From Arthrobacter pullicola (GTDB lineage Bacteria > Actinomycetota > Actinomycetes > Actinomycetales > Micrococcaceae), in contig NZ_JACSQC010000001.1 in NCBI RefSeq assembly GCF_014836875.1, forward strand, positions 496,001 to 560,000: a stretch of DNA of 64,000 nt, in the 5' to 3' direction. The first letter of the stretch is position 1; the number at the start of each line of letters is the position of its first letter. Of this stretch, positions 35,292-44,569 are shown piece after piece. The notes under the pieces were generated by a model that worked only from the letters and a program-made list of their open reading frames with translations, was not told where the DNA came from and did no database searches. A program made the translations under genes and the position numbers.

Positions 35292-35990
35292 ATGGAACCC
35301 ACCGCATCAGCCCTCGGTTTTTCCCGCCGAATCCTCCGGGACGAGGTCTATGACTACATTGTTGATCTTCTCCTCAGCGGCAACTTTGAACCAGGAGCGG
35401 CGCTGAATATCGACTCGCTCTCCCGGCAGCTCGAGGTATCGCCAACCCCGATCCGTGAAGCACTGGTACAGCTTGAGCACACCGGCCTGGTGCAGCGCGT
35501 TGCCCTCAAGGGGTACCGGGTGGCACCGCCGCTGAGCCGGGGGCAGATGGAAGAACTGTTCGATGCCAGGGCGATTGTCGAGGTGGCGGCGGTCGAGCGG
35601 ACCAGTGCCGATTTGGATTCCCTGCTCCCTGCCCTGATCGAAGCCCATGAGGAGCACCGCCAGGCGGCCATACTGTTCCAGGAGGCCGATCCGGCAGAAC
35701 GTGCCGCGGGATACAGGCGCTATTTCGAGGCCGACTGGAAGTTCCACGAGACCATCCTGCGGAAATGTGGAAACCGCTACCTGCACCAGATGGCCCAGAC
35801 GGCCAGCACCCACTCGCACCGGATGCGGCAGAGTGCCACCCGCGGCTCCAACGACACGGCACTTGCCGTCACCGAGCATCAGGCGGTGCTGGACCGGCTG
35901 GCGCGGGGAGACGTGGCCGGCGCCGCCCGGGCCATGAAGGAACACATCGCCAATGCCCGGACCAGGGCCCTTACGGAAGCCGCGGACTGA
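35292..35990 (+). CDS. GntR-family (FCD subfamily) regulator of the second TTT operon
   Basis: 232 residues: a winged helix-turn-helix (IDSLSRQLEVSPTPIREALV) followed by an FCD domain with the metal-site pattern (FEADWKFHETIL, HQMAQ, EHQAVL, MKEHI). It precedes a tctCBA operon in the same orientation, as the 1317 gene does. Its stop codon lies in the first of three 13-bp tandem repeats. The likely operator is the AGATC/GATCT inverted repeat at 36119. Effector presumably the transported acid. Confidence 0.88.
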   Translation: MEPTASALGFSRRILRDEVYDYIVDLLLSGNFEPGAALNIDSLSRQLEVSPTPIREALVQLEHTGLVQRVALKGYRVAPPLSRGQMEELFDARAIVEVAAVERTSADLDSLLPALIEAHEEHRQAAILFQEADPAERAAGYRRYFEADWKFHETILRKCGNRYLHQMAQTASTHSHRMRQSATRGSNDTALAVTEHQAVLDRLARGDVAGAARAMKEHIANARTRALTEAAD

Positions 35991-36017
35991 AGCCGCGGAC
36001 TGAAGCCGCGGACTGAA
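35979..36017. repeat. Three tandem copies of a 13-bp unit at a stop codon
   Basis: GCCGCGGACTGAA occurs three times head-to-tail (35979-35991, 35992-36004, 36005-36017). The first copy contains the GntR stop codon TGA, so the duplications extend the 3' untranslated stretch without altering the protein. This looks like replication slippage. Confidence 0.9.
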
Positions 36018-36118
36018 GCCCCTGTGTGCCGCGGCTAAATGAGTCCCCCGCCTAAATAAGTCGCGCGCCTAACTCAACAGTTGCGCCCGGCCGTGACGGA
36101 TGCCACACTGTGTTTCGT

Positions 36119-36134
36119 AGATCAAATAGGATCT
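36119..36134. promoter_or_regulatory. Candidate GntR operator before tctC-2
   Basis: AGATC and GATCT are inverted arms with spacer AAATAG in a markedly AT-rich tract (36110-36150) between the regulator and the second tctC. The location suits a promoter plus repressor site. Confidence 0.4.
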
Positions 36135-36200
36135 TTTATATTTTCAAAAATCAGCCTTCCGCTGGAATGGCGACTACGCAGCTATCAAGGGAGATACGCA

Positions 36201-37172
36201 GTGTCGAGAGTTGTGAATGTGATGGGTGTCCTCCTGGCGGGAAGCCTTGCCCTCACCGCCTGTGGCGCGTCGAGCTCAAGCGGCTCCACCGAAGGAGGGG
36301 CCTACAAACCGGGCGGCAACGTCACCATGACCGTGCCTTTTGGCGCCGGTGGCGGCAGCGACCTTTCCGGGCGGGCAATCGCAGCAGGCCTGGAGAAGAT
36401 CACCGGCGTCAACATCAGCACCGAGAACAAGGAGGGCGGCTCCGGAGCAGTAGGTTACGCCGCGTTCCTGGCCAAGGCAGGCAAGGCTGATCAGCTGCTG
36501 GCCACGGAAACGGCGATGCTGGCCCTGCCGCTGACCCAGGACGTCCCCTTCACCTACGAGGACTTCACCCCGATCATGAAGCTCGGCGACGACTTCACGC
36601 TGCTGACAGTCAGCCCGGATTCCCCTTACGAAACCTGCACTGACGTCGTCAACGCCGCCAAGGACGGACGCGTTGTTGCGGCCGTCTCAGGGGCGACCAG
36701 CCTCGACCAGATTGTCTTCTCGCTGATCGAAAAGGAAACCGGCGTCGAATTTGACCGGGTTCCGTACGAATCGGGCAACGAAGTGGTTGCCGGGCTGCTG
36801 GGCGGCCAGGTGGACGTCATTTCGGTAAACCCCGGAGAAGTACTTGGCCAGTTGGAAGCCGGAACCCTCAAGCCCCTCTGCGCCATTGCGGAGAACCGCT
36901 ACGAGTTCGACTCCCTGAAGGACATTCCCACGGCCGCCGAGCAGGGTATCGATGTAGCCTTCGCCCAGTTCCGGGGGTTCATCGCACCCGGGAACATCAC
37001 CGACGAGGAAAAGCAGTTCTGGATCGACGCCGCTAAGGAATTCGAGCAGACCGACGAATATGCCGCCTACATTGAGGACAACCTCATGCAGGCCAACGCG
37101 GTCTACGGCGACGATTTCAAGGAATACCTCACCGGCAATGCTGAGGACCTGGCCAAAGTCCTCGGAGAATAA
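36201..37172 (+). CDS. tctC: TctC-type solute-binding lipoprotein (TTT system 2)
   Basis: 323 residues from the GTG at 36201, which has AGGGAG seven bases upstream and starts a short lipoprotein signal with lipobox LTAC. Family landmarks: VTMTVPFGAGGGSDLSG, INISTENKEGGSGAVGY-like segment and PTAAEQGIDVAF. It binds a carboxylate for TctAB-2. It differs from the first TctC in most positions, so the systems are not recent duplicates. An upstream in-frame ATG (36081) would bury the signal and is rejected. Confidence 0.9.
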   Translation: MSRVVNVMGVLLAGSLALTACGASSSSGSTEGGAYKPGGNVTMTVPFGAGGGSDLSGRAIAAGLEKITGVNISTENKEGGSGAVGYAAFLAKAGKADQLLATETAMLALPLTQDVPFTYEDFTPIMKLGDDFTLLTVSPDSPYETCTDVVNAAKDGRVVAAVSGATSLDQIVFSLIEKETGVEFDRVPYESGNEVVAGLLGGQVDVISVNPGEVLGQLEAGTLKPLCAIAENRYEFDSLKDIPTAAEQGIDVAFAQFRGFIAPGNITDEEKQFWIDAAKEFEQTDEYAAYIEDNLMQANAVYGDDFKEYLTGNAEDLAKVLGE

Positions 37173-37175
37173 TCC

Positions 37176-37721
37176 GTGTCAGCTGCAACCCGGTTAATTC
37201 CGAACCTTGTTATCGCCGCGCTCGGAGTGGCGGCTGCGGTCATCGCCGCCGGCTACGGCGTCATTGGCGACGACGGCCGGATCGGTCCTGGTTTCCTGCC
37301 GGCGCTCTGCGGCGTCCTGCTGGTCCTGTTCGCTGTGGTCAACTCAGTGAGTTCCCACCGGAACAGGACATCTGCCGAGGACATCGCAGAGCGTCTGGCG
37401 CTCGGGTCCGACGCCGGTGACCATGGGCTTCCCGTGGAAGAGCCGGATGAGGACGGCGTGGACATTTACGGCCGGTCCCAGCGCCAGCGCGACCGCATGC
37501 TCTGGGCCGTCGTCGGCATCATCCTGGCCACCGTCCTCCTGACCCCGGTGCTGGGGTTCATCGTGGCCTTCGCCGTCATGCTCGTTGTTATTGCCGTGGC
37601 TGTTGAGCGCCGGAAAATCCTGCCATCACTCATGGTCAGCGTCATCACGCTGGCGGTTACGTACACCATCTTTGTCGTATTGCTCCAAGTGCCGCTTCCA
37701 CAGGGCTTACTCGGAATCTAG
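37176..37721 (+). CDS. tctB: TctB-type small membrane subunit (TTT system 2)
   Basis: 181 residues, GTG start at 37176 just after the tctC stop, with GGAG in the end of tctC as ribosome site. Four hydrophobic helices are split by a long acidic loop (residues about 60-100, VEEPDEDGVDIYGRSQRQRD), typical of TctB. It joins TctA to the binding protein. Confidence 0.85.
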   Translation: MSAATRLIPNLVIAALGVAAAVIAAGYGVIGDDGRIGPGFLPALCGVLLVLFAVVNSVSSHRNRTSAEDIAERLALGSDAGDHGLPVEEPDEDGVDIYGRSQRQRDRMLWAVVGIILATVLLTPVLGFIVAFAVMLVVIAVAVERRKILPSLMVSVITLAVTYTIFVVLLQVPLPQGLLGI

Positions 37722-37730
37722 GAGACCACC

Positions 37731-39233
37731 ATGCTGGACAATCTAATCCTGGGTTTCTCGACCGCCCTTACTGTGGAAAACCTTGTTTGGTGTTTCATCG
37801 GAGTGCTGATGGGAACAGTCATCGGCCTGATGCCTGGACTCGGCTCAACAACCGGTATTGCCATTCTGATTCCGCTGACCCTTGGCATGGAGCCGGTTAC
37901 CGCGCTCATTATGCTGGCCGGTATTTACTACGGTGCCCAATACGGCGGCACCATCACCTCTGTCCTGATTTCCACTCCAGGTGAGGCCGCCAGCGTGGTG
38001 ACGACTCTGGACGGGTACCAAATGGCCCGGCGGGGCCAGGCGGGATCCGCGCTGGCGATTGCAGCGATCGGCTCCTTTATCGCAGCGATCATTTCCCTGG
38101 CCCTCCTCATGGCGCTTGCGCCGCCGTTTGCCAAGCTGGCACTCAACTTCGGGCCGGTCGAGAACCTGGCCATCATGATCCTGGGCCTGATTACGGTCGT
38201 GAGTTTCGTGGGCGGATCGATGTCCAAGGGCCTGATGATGGTGACCGCCGGGCTGCTGATCAGCACCGTCGGAATTGCGTCCGGATTCAGCACCGCCCGC
38301 TTCACTTTCGGCAACGTCAACCTCCTGGGCGGGATCCCCTTCGTGGAGGTCATGATCGGGCTGTTTGCCCTCGGGGAAGTCATGCACCAGATCCGGGTCG
38401 GCGCGGCGGCACCCATCCGGGCGCGGTTCAAGGACATGATGCTCAGCCGGCGGGACCTGACCAAATCGATGCCGTCCATCTTCCGCGGAAGCTTCATCGG
38501 GTTCATCCTGGGCTGCCTGCCGGGTGCGGGTTCGACCCTCGCCTCCTTCCTCTCCTATGGAGTGGAACGCCGGGTGTCCAAGAACAAGGACAACTTCGGA
38601 AAAGGCGCCATTGAAGGCGTTGCCTCACCGGAAAGTGCCAACAACGCAGCGGCCAACGCGAACTTCGTGCCGACCCTCGCCCTGGGCATCCCGGGCGGTG
38701 GCACCACGGCGGTGCTGCTGGGGGCCTTCACGATCTATGGCCTGCAGCCCGGACCGCTCCTCTTCGAACAGCAGCCCACCCTGGTGTGGGGACTGCTGGT
38801 CTCCTTCTTCATCGGCAACGTCATGCTGCTGGTGCTCAACCTGCCCCTCGCACCGGTCTTCGCCCAGATGCTGCGGATCCCCTACGCGTACCTTTACCCC
38901 ATCATCATCCTGACCAGCCTGGTTGGCGCCTATTCGGTGAGCAACAACATGTTCAGTGTCTGGCTCGTGGTCATCTTCGGAGTCGTGGGATTCCTCATGA
39001 AGGAGTTCGATTTCCCCATTGCGCCCTTCGTGCTCGGGCTCGTGCTCGGTCCGCTGCTGGAGAAGTCGCTGGTGCAGACGTCAGCACTGGGCCAGGGAAA
39101 CTTCATGATCATGTTCCAGAGCCCGATTTCCGTCGGCATCCTCCTGCTCGCACTGCTTCTTGCCATCGGCCCGGCAGTCCTCAGCAGGTTCCAAACAACC
39201 TCGTCCAAGCAAAAGGACCTTACGAATGCCTGA
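37731..39233 (+). CDS. tctA: TctA-type large membrane subunit (TTT system 2)
   Basis: 500 residues with the TctA repeats: GVLMGTVIGLMPGLGSTTG in the N-terminal half and GFILGCLPGAGSTLASF in the second half, plus YGGTITSVLISTPGE and GIPGGGTTAVLLGA. Ten to twelve membrane helices. It imports the substrate captured by TctC-2. The next gene starts inside its last codons (ATG 39226), consistent with coupled translation. Confidence 0.93.
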   Translation: MLDNLILGFSTALTVENLVWCFIGVLMGTVIGLMPGLGSTTGIAILIPLTLGMEPVTALIMLAGIYYGAQYGGTITSVLISTPGEAASVVTTLDGYQMARRGQAGSALAIAAIGSFIAAIISLALLMALAPPFAKLALNFGPVENLAIMILGLITVVSFVGGSMSKGLMMVTAGLLISTVGIASGFSTARFTFGNVNLLGGIPFVEVMIGLFALGEVMHQIRVGAAAPIRARFKDMMLSRRDLTKSMPSIFRGSFIGFILGCLPGAGSTLASFLSYGVERRVSKNKDNFGKGAIEGVASPESANNAAANANFVPTLALGIPGGGTTAVLLGAFTIYGLQPGPLLFEQQPTLVWGLLVSFFIGNVMLLVLNLPLAPVFAQMLRIPYAYLYPIIILTSLVGAYSVSNNMFSVWLVVIFGVVGFLMKEFDFPIAPFVLGLVLGPLLEKSLVQTSALGQGNFMIMFQSPISVGILLLALLLAIGPAVLSRFQTTSSKQKDLTNA

Positions 39234-40263
39234 TCCGCACACCCTTGCTGCCGAGGCCGCGCCTCTACCCGCGCGGTCGGCGGCAGACACCGCTCCCTAT
39301 GACAGCGCATCGTGGCCGATCGCCGCGGCGCTCCTGCAGTATCCCGGACGCAAACCGGACGGTTCGCTCGTCCAGGATGCCCCCGCCAACGAGTGGGTCG
39401 ACACGCTTTCGCAGGTGAGCGCCGTCGGATTCAACGCCGTTGACCTGACGGACAGCTGGCTAAAGCCCGGAGATCTCTCCGCAGGCCGGCTCGCCGAGCT
39501 GAACACGGCATTGAGCCTTTCCGGTGTCCAGGCTCCGGTGCTGTCGATCGTGCGCACCAGTGTGCTGGACCGGGAACACGGAGACGCGAACTTCGCCTAC
39601 ACCATGCGTTCCATCGCCGCAGCGGCGGAAATTGGAGCAGGCACCCTGTCCCTGGGCCTGCACCAGCAGCTGACCGCGGAGCAGCAGGAACGGCTGTGGT
39701 TCTGGACCGCGCAGGGCGCCGGGGACCCTCCCGGTGATCCGGAAACCTGGGACCTGGCCGTGAAGCGCTTCCGGGCGATCGGGCAGGAAGCCGCCCGGTA
39801 CAACATGCAGGTCTCCCTCGAGCTGTATGAGGACACTTACCTGGGAACTGCGGACAGCGCCGTCCGGCTTATTGAGGACATCGGCTTGGCCAACGTGGGC
39901 ATTAATCCGGACATTGGAAACCTCGTACGGCTGCACCGTCCGATTGAGAGCTGGCAGGAAATCCTCCACAAGACGCTGCCGTATACCAACTACTGGCAGG
40001 TCAAGAACTACTTCCGGGACGAAAACCCCGAAACCGGAGCCATCACTTCGCTGCCGGCGCCCCTTGAACTCGGCTTTATCAATTACCGGCAGGCGGTTCA
40101 GCAGGCCGTGGCTGCCGGTTTCAACGGTGTTTTCTGCTGCGAACACTACGGCGGGGACGGCCTCGGCATCAGCGCCATGAATCAACGCTACCTTCGGACG
40201 CTTTTGAAATCCGCCCTTACCCCGGCATGCAGCAGCGCCCAGTTTCAGGAGACAATCCCATGA
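39226..40263 (+). CDS. Sugar-phosphate isomerase/epimerase-type TIM barrel
   Basis: 345 residues of the AP-endonuclease-2-like/xylose isomerase-like TIM barrel family. Metal-site positions are suggested by SLELYEDTYLG (Glu), NVGINPDIGN (Asp), YWQVKNYFRDENP and FCCEHYGGDGLG (Glu). Related enzymes isomerise or epimerise ketoses, hydroxypyruvate or 2-oxo-tetronates (OtnI). Start ATG 39226 overlaps tctA; the stop overlaps the kinase start by ATGA. A four-carbon substrate is suggested by the neighbours, not shown. Confidence 0.75.
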   Translation: MPDPHTLAAEAAPLPARSAADTAPYDSASWPIAAALLQYPGRKPDGSLVQDAPANEWVDTLSQVSAVGFNAVDLTDSWLKPGDLSAGRLAELNTALSLSGVQAPVLSIVRTSVLDREHGDANFAYTMRSIAAAAEIGAGTLSLGLHQQLTAEQQERLWFWTAQGAGDPPGDPETWDLAVKRFRAIGQEAARYNMQVSLELYEDTYLGTADSAVRLIEDIGLANVGINPDIGNLVRLHRPIESWQEILHKTLPYTNYWQVKNYFRDENPETGAITSLPAPLELGFINYRQAVQQAVAAGFNGVFCCEHYGGDGLGISAMNQRYLRTLLKSALTPACSSAQFQETIP

Positions 40264-41981
40264 CAGCAATGCAGCTGGACGCCTCAACTTTCGCCGCGGA
40301 CATGCTGGACGGATTTACGGCTGCCAACCCGCAGTACGTCAAAGCTGTGGACGGCGGGGTGATCCGCTCCACGGTCATCCCTGACGGCCAGGCCGCACTG
40401 GTCATCGGCGGCGGCTCCGGCCACTATCCTGCGTTCGCAGGACTGGTGGGGCCGGGCCTGGCCGCCGGCGCTGTGTGCGGCAACATCTTTGCCTCACCTT
40501 CGGCCTCCCAGATTTGCCGGGTGGCCCGCGCGGTCCACCGCGGCGGGGGAGTCCTCCTCGGCTACGGCAACTATGCGGGTGACGTGCTCCATTTCGGACT
40601 GGCGCGGGAACAGCTGCGAGCCTCCGGAATCGATGCCCGCACCATTGCAGTGACCGATGACATTGCCAGCGCACCTGCCGATCAGCTCCACAAGCGCCGC
40701 GGAATTGCCGGAGACCTCACCGTCTTCAAGGTGGCCGGAGCTGCGGCGGAAGCGGGTTACAGCCTCGATGCCGTGGAGCAGGTCGCCCGGCGGGCCAACC
40801 ACCGGACCCGCTCGCTCGGAGTGGCTTTCTCCGGGTGCACCCTTCCGGGGGCGGATAGACCGCTGTTCTCGGTTCCGGACGGGATGATGGCTGTTGGAAT
40901 GGGCATCCATGGCGAGCCCGGTATTTCCGAGCTGCCGCTGCCCACCCCGGATGAACTCGCGAAGGTGCTCGTCCACGCCCTGCTCAATGACCGGCCGGAG
41001 AACGCCGGGGAGCGTGTGGTCGTCCTGCTGAACGGGCTGGGAACCGTCAAGTACGACGAGCTTTTTGTCCTCTACAGCAAGGTCCGGCTCCTGCTTGAGG
41101 GCGAGGGCCTGACGATTGTGGAACCGGAATGCGGTGAGCTCGTCACCAGCCTGGACATGTCCGGCGTCTCCCTCACCCTTCTCTGGCTGGACGAAGAGCT
41201 TGAATCCCTCTGGGCCGCACCGGCCGGCAGCCCCGCCTTCCGCAAGGGCGCGGTGAGTGCTGAACCCGATCTGTCTTCCCCCGATGAGGAAGCAGCCGGG
41301 CCTGCCGGGCCGCCTGAAGGCAGCAGCCATACCGCCGCCAGCGTCCTCGCCGTCGAGCTCTTTGAGGCGGTGGACCGCATGCTGACCCAGGCGGAATCCG
41401 CTCTGGGCGATCTGGACGCGATAGCGGGCGACGGCGATCACGGCATCGGCATGGCCCGCGGAGCGCGGGCCGCCGCGCAGGCAGCACGCCGCCGGGCGGA
41501 GAGCGGCAGCGGAATCGGCGCCGTTACCCTCGCAGCAGGGGAAGCCTGGGCCGAGGAAGCGGGGGGAACCTCAGGTGCGCTGTGGGGGGCAGCCATCTGT
41601 GCCGTTTCCTCGACCCTTCTCCGTTCGGCGGACCTATCCTCTGCCACAGCCGTGCAGGCTGTTGACGCGGCCCTTGCCGCGATGCAGTCACTTGGCAAGG
41701 CGGAGCCGGGGGACAAGACCATGGTCGACTCCTTTGTGCCGTTTGCCGTGACCCTGCGCCAGGAAATGGCGGCCGGCAAAACCCTGGAGCACGCCTGGCA
41801 GGCCGCCGCCGCCGCTGCCACCTCGGCAGCAGCCGCTACCGCCGAACTCCGGCCCAACCTCGGCAGGGCCAGGCCCCTGGCTGAGCGAAGCCTTGGCCAT
41901 CCCGACCCCGGAGCGGTGTCGCTGGCCATGATCGCCAGCACCATCGGAGAGAACATCAAGAAAGAGGACATCCGTGGATAA
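40260..41981 (+). CDS. Fused DhaK-DhaL-type kinase (tetrulose or dihydroxyacetone)
   Basis: 573 residues: an N-terminal DAK1 domain ([12 protein letters not shown]; the covalent-substrate His in [12 protein letters not shown]) and a C-terminal ATP-binding DAK2 domain ([29 protein letters not shown]). It is ATP-dependent, unlike PTS-driven DhaKLM. The loop GHYPAF differs from the canonical GHEPAH of dihydroxyacetone kinases, as expected for relatives that act on erythrulose (LerK/DerK of mycobacteria). Neighbouring RpiB- and TIM-like isomerases match that pathway. Start ATG 40260. Confidence 0.87.
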   Translation: MTAMQLDASTFAADMLDGFTAANPQYVKAVDGGVIRSTVIPDGQAALVIGGGSGHYPAFAGLVGPGLAAGAVCGNIFASPSASQICRVARAVHRGGGVLLGYGNYAGDVLHFGLAREQLRASGIDARTIAVTDDIASAPADQLHKRRGIAGDLTVFKVAGAAAEAGYSLDAVEQVARRANHRTRSLGVAFSGCTLPGADRPLFSVPDGMMAVGMGIHGEPGISELPLPTPDELAKVLVHALLNDRPENAGERVVVLLNGLGTVKYDELFVLYSKVRLLLEGEGLTIVEPECGELVTSLDMSGVSLTLLWLDEELESLWAAPAGSPAFRKGAVSAEPDLSSPDEEAAGPAGPPEGSSHTAASVLAVELFEAVDRMLTQAESALGDLDAIAGDGDHGIGMARGARAAAQAARRRAESGSGIGAVTLAAGEAWAEEAGGTSGALWGAAICAVSSTLLRSADLSSATAVQAVDAALAAMQSLGKAEPGDKTMVDSFVPFAVTLRQEMAAGKTLEHAWQAAAAAATSAAAATAELRPNLGRARPLAERSLGHPDPGAVSLAMIASTIGENIKKEDIRG

Positions 41982-42441
41982 GAAGTTCCGAATCGTCATT
42001 GGATCCGATGAGGCCGGGTTTGACTACAAAGAGGCGCTGAAAGCCGATCTGATGAAAAACCCCCTGGTGGGGGACGTTGTCGACGTGGGCGTTACCGGGC
42101 AAGAGTCCACTGACTACCCCCACGTTGCGGTGGAAGCCGCCCGCCTGATTGCTGCCGGAAAAGCAGACCGCGGACTGCTGATCTGCGGTACCGGCCTCGG
42201 CGTGGCAATAGCCGCCAACAAGGTCAAAGGCATCCGTGCGGTGACCGCGCACGACAGTTACTCGGTGGAGCGGTCAGTCCTGAGCAACGATGCGCAGATC
42301 CTGACCATGGGCCAGCGCGTCATTGGCCTTGAACTTGCCCGCCGCCTGGCAGCCGAGTGGCTGACCTACAGCTTCAACCCCCAGTCCGCGTCCGCCAGCA
42401 AGGTCGCGGCGATCCGCTCATATGAGGAAGTCACAGCATGA
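41974..42441 (+). CDS. RpiB/LacAB-family sugar-phosphate isomerase
   Basis: 155 residues, GTG start at 41974 overlapping the kinase end. The RpiB active-site Cys is Cys71 in [16 protein letters not shown]. The first motif is GSDEAGF, where pentose-phosphate RpiB proteins have GSDHAGF, so a catalytic-pocket His is replaced by Glu12-region Glu. RpiB homologues in erythritol and erythrulose pathways isomerise D-erythrulose 4-phosphate. That fits this operon better than ribose 5-phosphate. Confidence 0.85.
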   Translation: MDKKFRIVIGSDEAGFDYKEALKADLMKNPLVGDVVDVGVTGQESTDYPHVAVEAARLIAAGKADRGLLICGTGLGVAIAANKVKGIRAVTAHDSYSVERSVLSNDAQILTMGQRVIGLELARRLAAEWLTYSFNPQSASASKVAAIRSYEEVTA

Positions 42442-43445
42442 ACACCACTGAACTGCTCCCCCGCATCGCGGTAACACTCGGCGACCCGGCCGGCGTCGGC
42501 CCTGAGCTTGCCGTCAGGCTGCTGGCGCGGCCGGAGACCACTCGCATGGCGGAGGTCTACATTCTTGCCGACGCCGCAGAGGTGGAGGCCGCTGCGCAGG
42601 CAGCCGGGGTAGTTGTTCCGCTGAGCGCGGCGCCCCGGCCCGGCTACGCCGTCCTGCTGGACGATGCGTCGGCGCCGGCCGAAGCCATCCCGGTCCAGCA
42701 GGTCTCCCAGGCCGCGGGGGAACGTACGCTTCATCAGCTGAAGAGGGCCGTCGCCCTGGCCAATGCCGGCGAAGTTGAAGCTATTCTTTTCACGCCCCTG
42801 AACAAAACAAGCCTCAAGCTTGGCGGCATGAATGAAGAGGACGAGCTGCGCTGGTTCGCACGGGAACTTGACTACGAAGGTACGACCAGCGAACTCAACG
42901 TCCTTCCCGGCCTGTGGACAGCCCGGGTCACCTCACACATTCCGGTCAGCGAGATCGCGGAACGCATTACCGTCGGGAATGTACTGAACACGATCCGCCT
43001 CCTGCACTCCGTCCTGGTTGACTCAGGGCTGGAGAGCCCCCGCATTGCTGTCTGTGCCCTGAACCCCCACGCCGGAGAAAACGGAAACTTTGGCCGTGAG
43101 GAAATCGATCAGATTGCGCCCGGAATCGCTGCCGCCCGCGAGGACGGGATGGACGCTTCCGGTCCGTTCCCCTCCGATACCGTTTTCCTCGCTGCGAAGC
43201 GGGGGGACTTCGACGGTGTTGTTACGATGTACCACGATCAGGGGCAGATCGCCATGAAGCTGATCGGATTCGACCGCGGGGTAACCATCCAGGGCGGGCT
43301 GCCCATCGTGATCGCCACGCCGGCGCACGGCACCGCATTCGACATCGTCGGGAAGAATGCCGCCAACCTCGGGGCAACTGAACACGCCTTCGAACTCGCA
43401 GTGAAGGTCGGCTCCCGGATCCGCGCAGCGAAAGCGGCCGTCTGA
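42438..43445 (+). CDS. PdxA-like 4-phospho-tetronate dehydrogenase
   Basis: 335 residues of the PdxA family, with the three metal histidines in [18 protein letters not shown] and [14 protein letters not shown]-terminal [12 protein letters not shown] and [15 protein letters not shown]. PdxA makes pyridoxal precursors, but PdxA2 paralogues in catabolic operons oxidise and decarboxylate 4-phospho-D-threonate or -erythronate to dihydroxyacetone phosphate. The operon context supports the latter. The start overlaps the RpiB-like gene (ATGA at 42438). Confidence 0.85.
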   Translation: MNTTELLPRIAVTLGDPAGVGPELAVRLLARPETTRMAEVYILADAAEVEAAAQAAGVVVPLSAAPRPGYAVLLDDASAPAEAIPVQQVSQAAGERTLHQLKRAVALANAGEVEAILFTPLNKTSLKLGGMNEEDELRWFARELDYEGTTSELNVLPGLWTARVTSHIPVSEIAERITVGNVLNTIRLLHSVLVDSGLESPRIAVCALNPHAGENGNFGREEIDQIAPGIAAAREDGMDASGPFPSDTVFLAAKRGDFDGVVTMYHDQGQIAMKLIGFDRGVTIQGGLPIVIATPAHGTAFDIVGKNAANLGATEHAFELAVKVGSRIRAAKAAV

Positions 43446-43446
43446 C

Positions 43447-44220
43447 ATGACCGGCAGGACCGTTACCGTCGGTATCAGCACCAAAATGTACCTCGGGTAC
43501 GCGTCCTCCAAAGCGTGGCTGGAAGCGGTGATGGCCGTTGCCAGGGAATCGGAGGCCGTTTCCGCTGGGACGGTGAAGCTGTTCATCGCGCCGTCCTTCC
43601 CCGTGCTGGAGACGGCGCTGGGGCTCGCCGGCGGAACACCGGTCCAGATCGCTGCGCAAAACGCATCGGAGCAGGACTCCGGCCCGCTGACTGGAGAGGT
43701 CAGCCCAGCCTTTTTGGCAGAAATGGGCGTCTCGCTGGTGGAGCTGGGCCATGCCGAACGGCGGGAGCTCTTCGGTGAAGACGACGCTGTGGTGGCTGCG
43801 AAAAGTGCAGCCGCCCAGCGGAACAACCTGCAGCCGCTGCTGTGCATTGGGGAAAAGAGCCGGGTTGCCCCGGAGGAGGCAGCCCGGCTCAGCTACGCAC
43901 AGTTCGCCTCGGCACACGTGGACCCGGACGGACCAACGCCCGTGGTTGCCTATGAGCCACTCTGGGCCATCGGCGCCACGGAGCCCGCCGAGCCGGCGTA
44001 TGTGCGCGCAGTTGCGGCCCGGCTTCGGGAGCAGCTTCCCGGGAATGCGACGCTGCTGTACGGCGGAAGCGCCGGACCGGGCCTGCTCCCGCTTCTCTAC
44101 CCCCACGTGGACGGACTGTTCCTTGGGCGTTTTGCCCACGATCCGGGCAACCTCGCACTCATCCTCGAGGAGGCGGCCGTGCTCCTGGCGGCGGAGGAAC
44201 GGCCACACGCCCGGGCCTAG
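43447..44220 (+). CDS. Triosephosphate isomerase-like enzyme
   Basis: 257 residues of the TIM family. Catalytic Lys13, His102 (LVELGHAERR) and Glu170 (VAYEPLWAIG) and the phosphate loop GGSAGP are present. The canonical NWKMN around Lys13 is STKMY, so the conserved Asn is lost; this is seen in TIM-like enzymes with other substrates such as L-erythrulose 1-phosphate isomerases. In this operon it probably handles a tetrulose phosphate or the DHAP made by the PdxA-like enzyme. The stop overlaps the convergent SMR gene by 4 bp. Confidence 0.85.
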   Translation: MTGRTVTVGISTKMYLGYASSKAWLEAVMAVARESEAVSAGTVKLFIAPSFPVLETALGLAGGTPVQIAAQNASEQDSGPLTGEVSPAFLAEMGVSLVELGHAERRELFGEDDAVVAAKSAAAQRNNLQPLLCIGEKSRVAPEEAARLSYAQFASAHVDPDGPTPVVAYEPLWAIGATEPAEPAYVRAVAARLREQLPGNATLLYGGSAGPGLLPLLYPHVDGLFLGRFAHDPGNLALILEEAAVLLAAEERPHARA

Positions 44221-44567
44221 GGGGTTTCCTGTTTCTCCGCGGCAGGGACGGCCTTGTCCACGAACTTCAGTCCGATGACGCAGCCGATGATCCCGGCGAG
44301 GAACAGGACCTTGAGCACCCCGGGTTCCTCGGTGCCGGTGGCCATGGCCCAGGCCACGGTGAGGACGGCGCCGAGCCCGGTCCACACAGCGTAGGCAGTA
44401 CTGATGGGGATGAACTTCATGGCGTAGCCAAGCCCTGCCATGGACAGCGCCGCAGCGGCGGCGAAGATCACCGAGGGCAGCAGGACGGTGAACCCGTTCG
44501 ACGCCTCCAGTGCGGTGGCCCAGACCGCTTCGAGGACGGCGCTGAGAATCAGGACAATCCAAGCCAT
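44217..44567 (-). CDS. SMR-family transporter, second subunit
   Basis: 116 residues with four membrane helices and the SMR signature MAWIVLILSAVLEAVWATAL, carrying the essential Glu13, and STAYAVWTGLGAVLTV. The tail (VDKAVPAAEKQETP) is longer than in its partner. It is 2 bp downstream of the other SMR gene; paired SMR genes often make heterodimers. The upstream guanidine-III riboswitch marks the pair as guanidinium exporters (Gdx type) rather than general drug pumps. Confidence 0.9.
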   Translation of the reverse strand: MAWIVLILSAVLEAVWATALEASNGFTVLLPSVIFAAAAALSMAGLGYAMKFIPISTAYAVWTGLGAVLTVAWAMATGTEEPGVLKVLFLAGIIGCVIGLKFVDKAVPAAEKQETP

Positions 44568-44569
44568 GG

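Noticed and set aside
35979-36017. 13-bp repeats as plasmid-type iterons or attachment site
   Set aside because: Only three copies, no replication gene, and the first copy is coding; slippage is simpler.
42438-43445. Assignment as biosynthetic PdxA (vitamin B6)
   Set aside because: The actinobacterial B6 route usually uses PdxST, and the gene is embedded in a sugar-acid operon.
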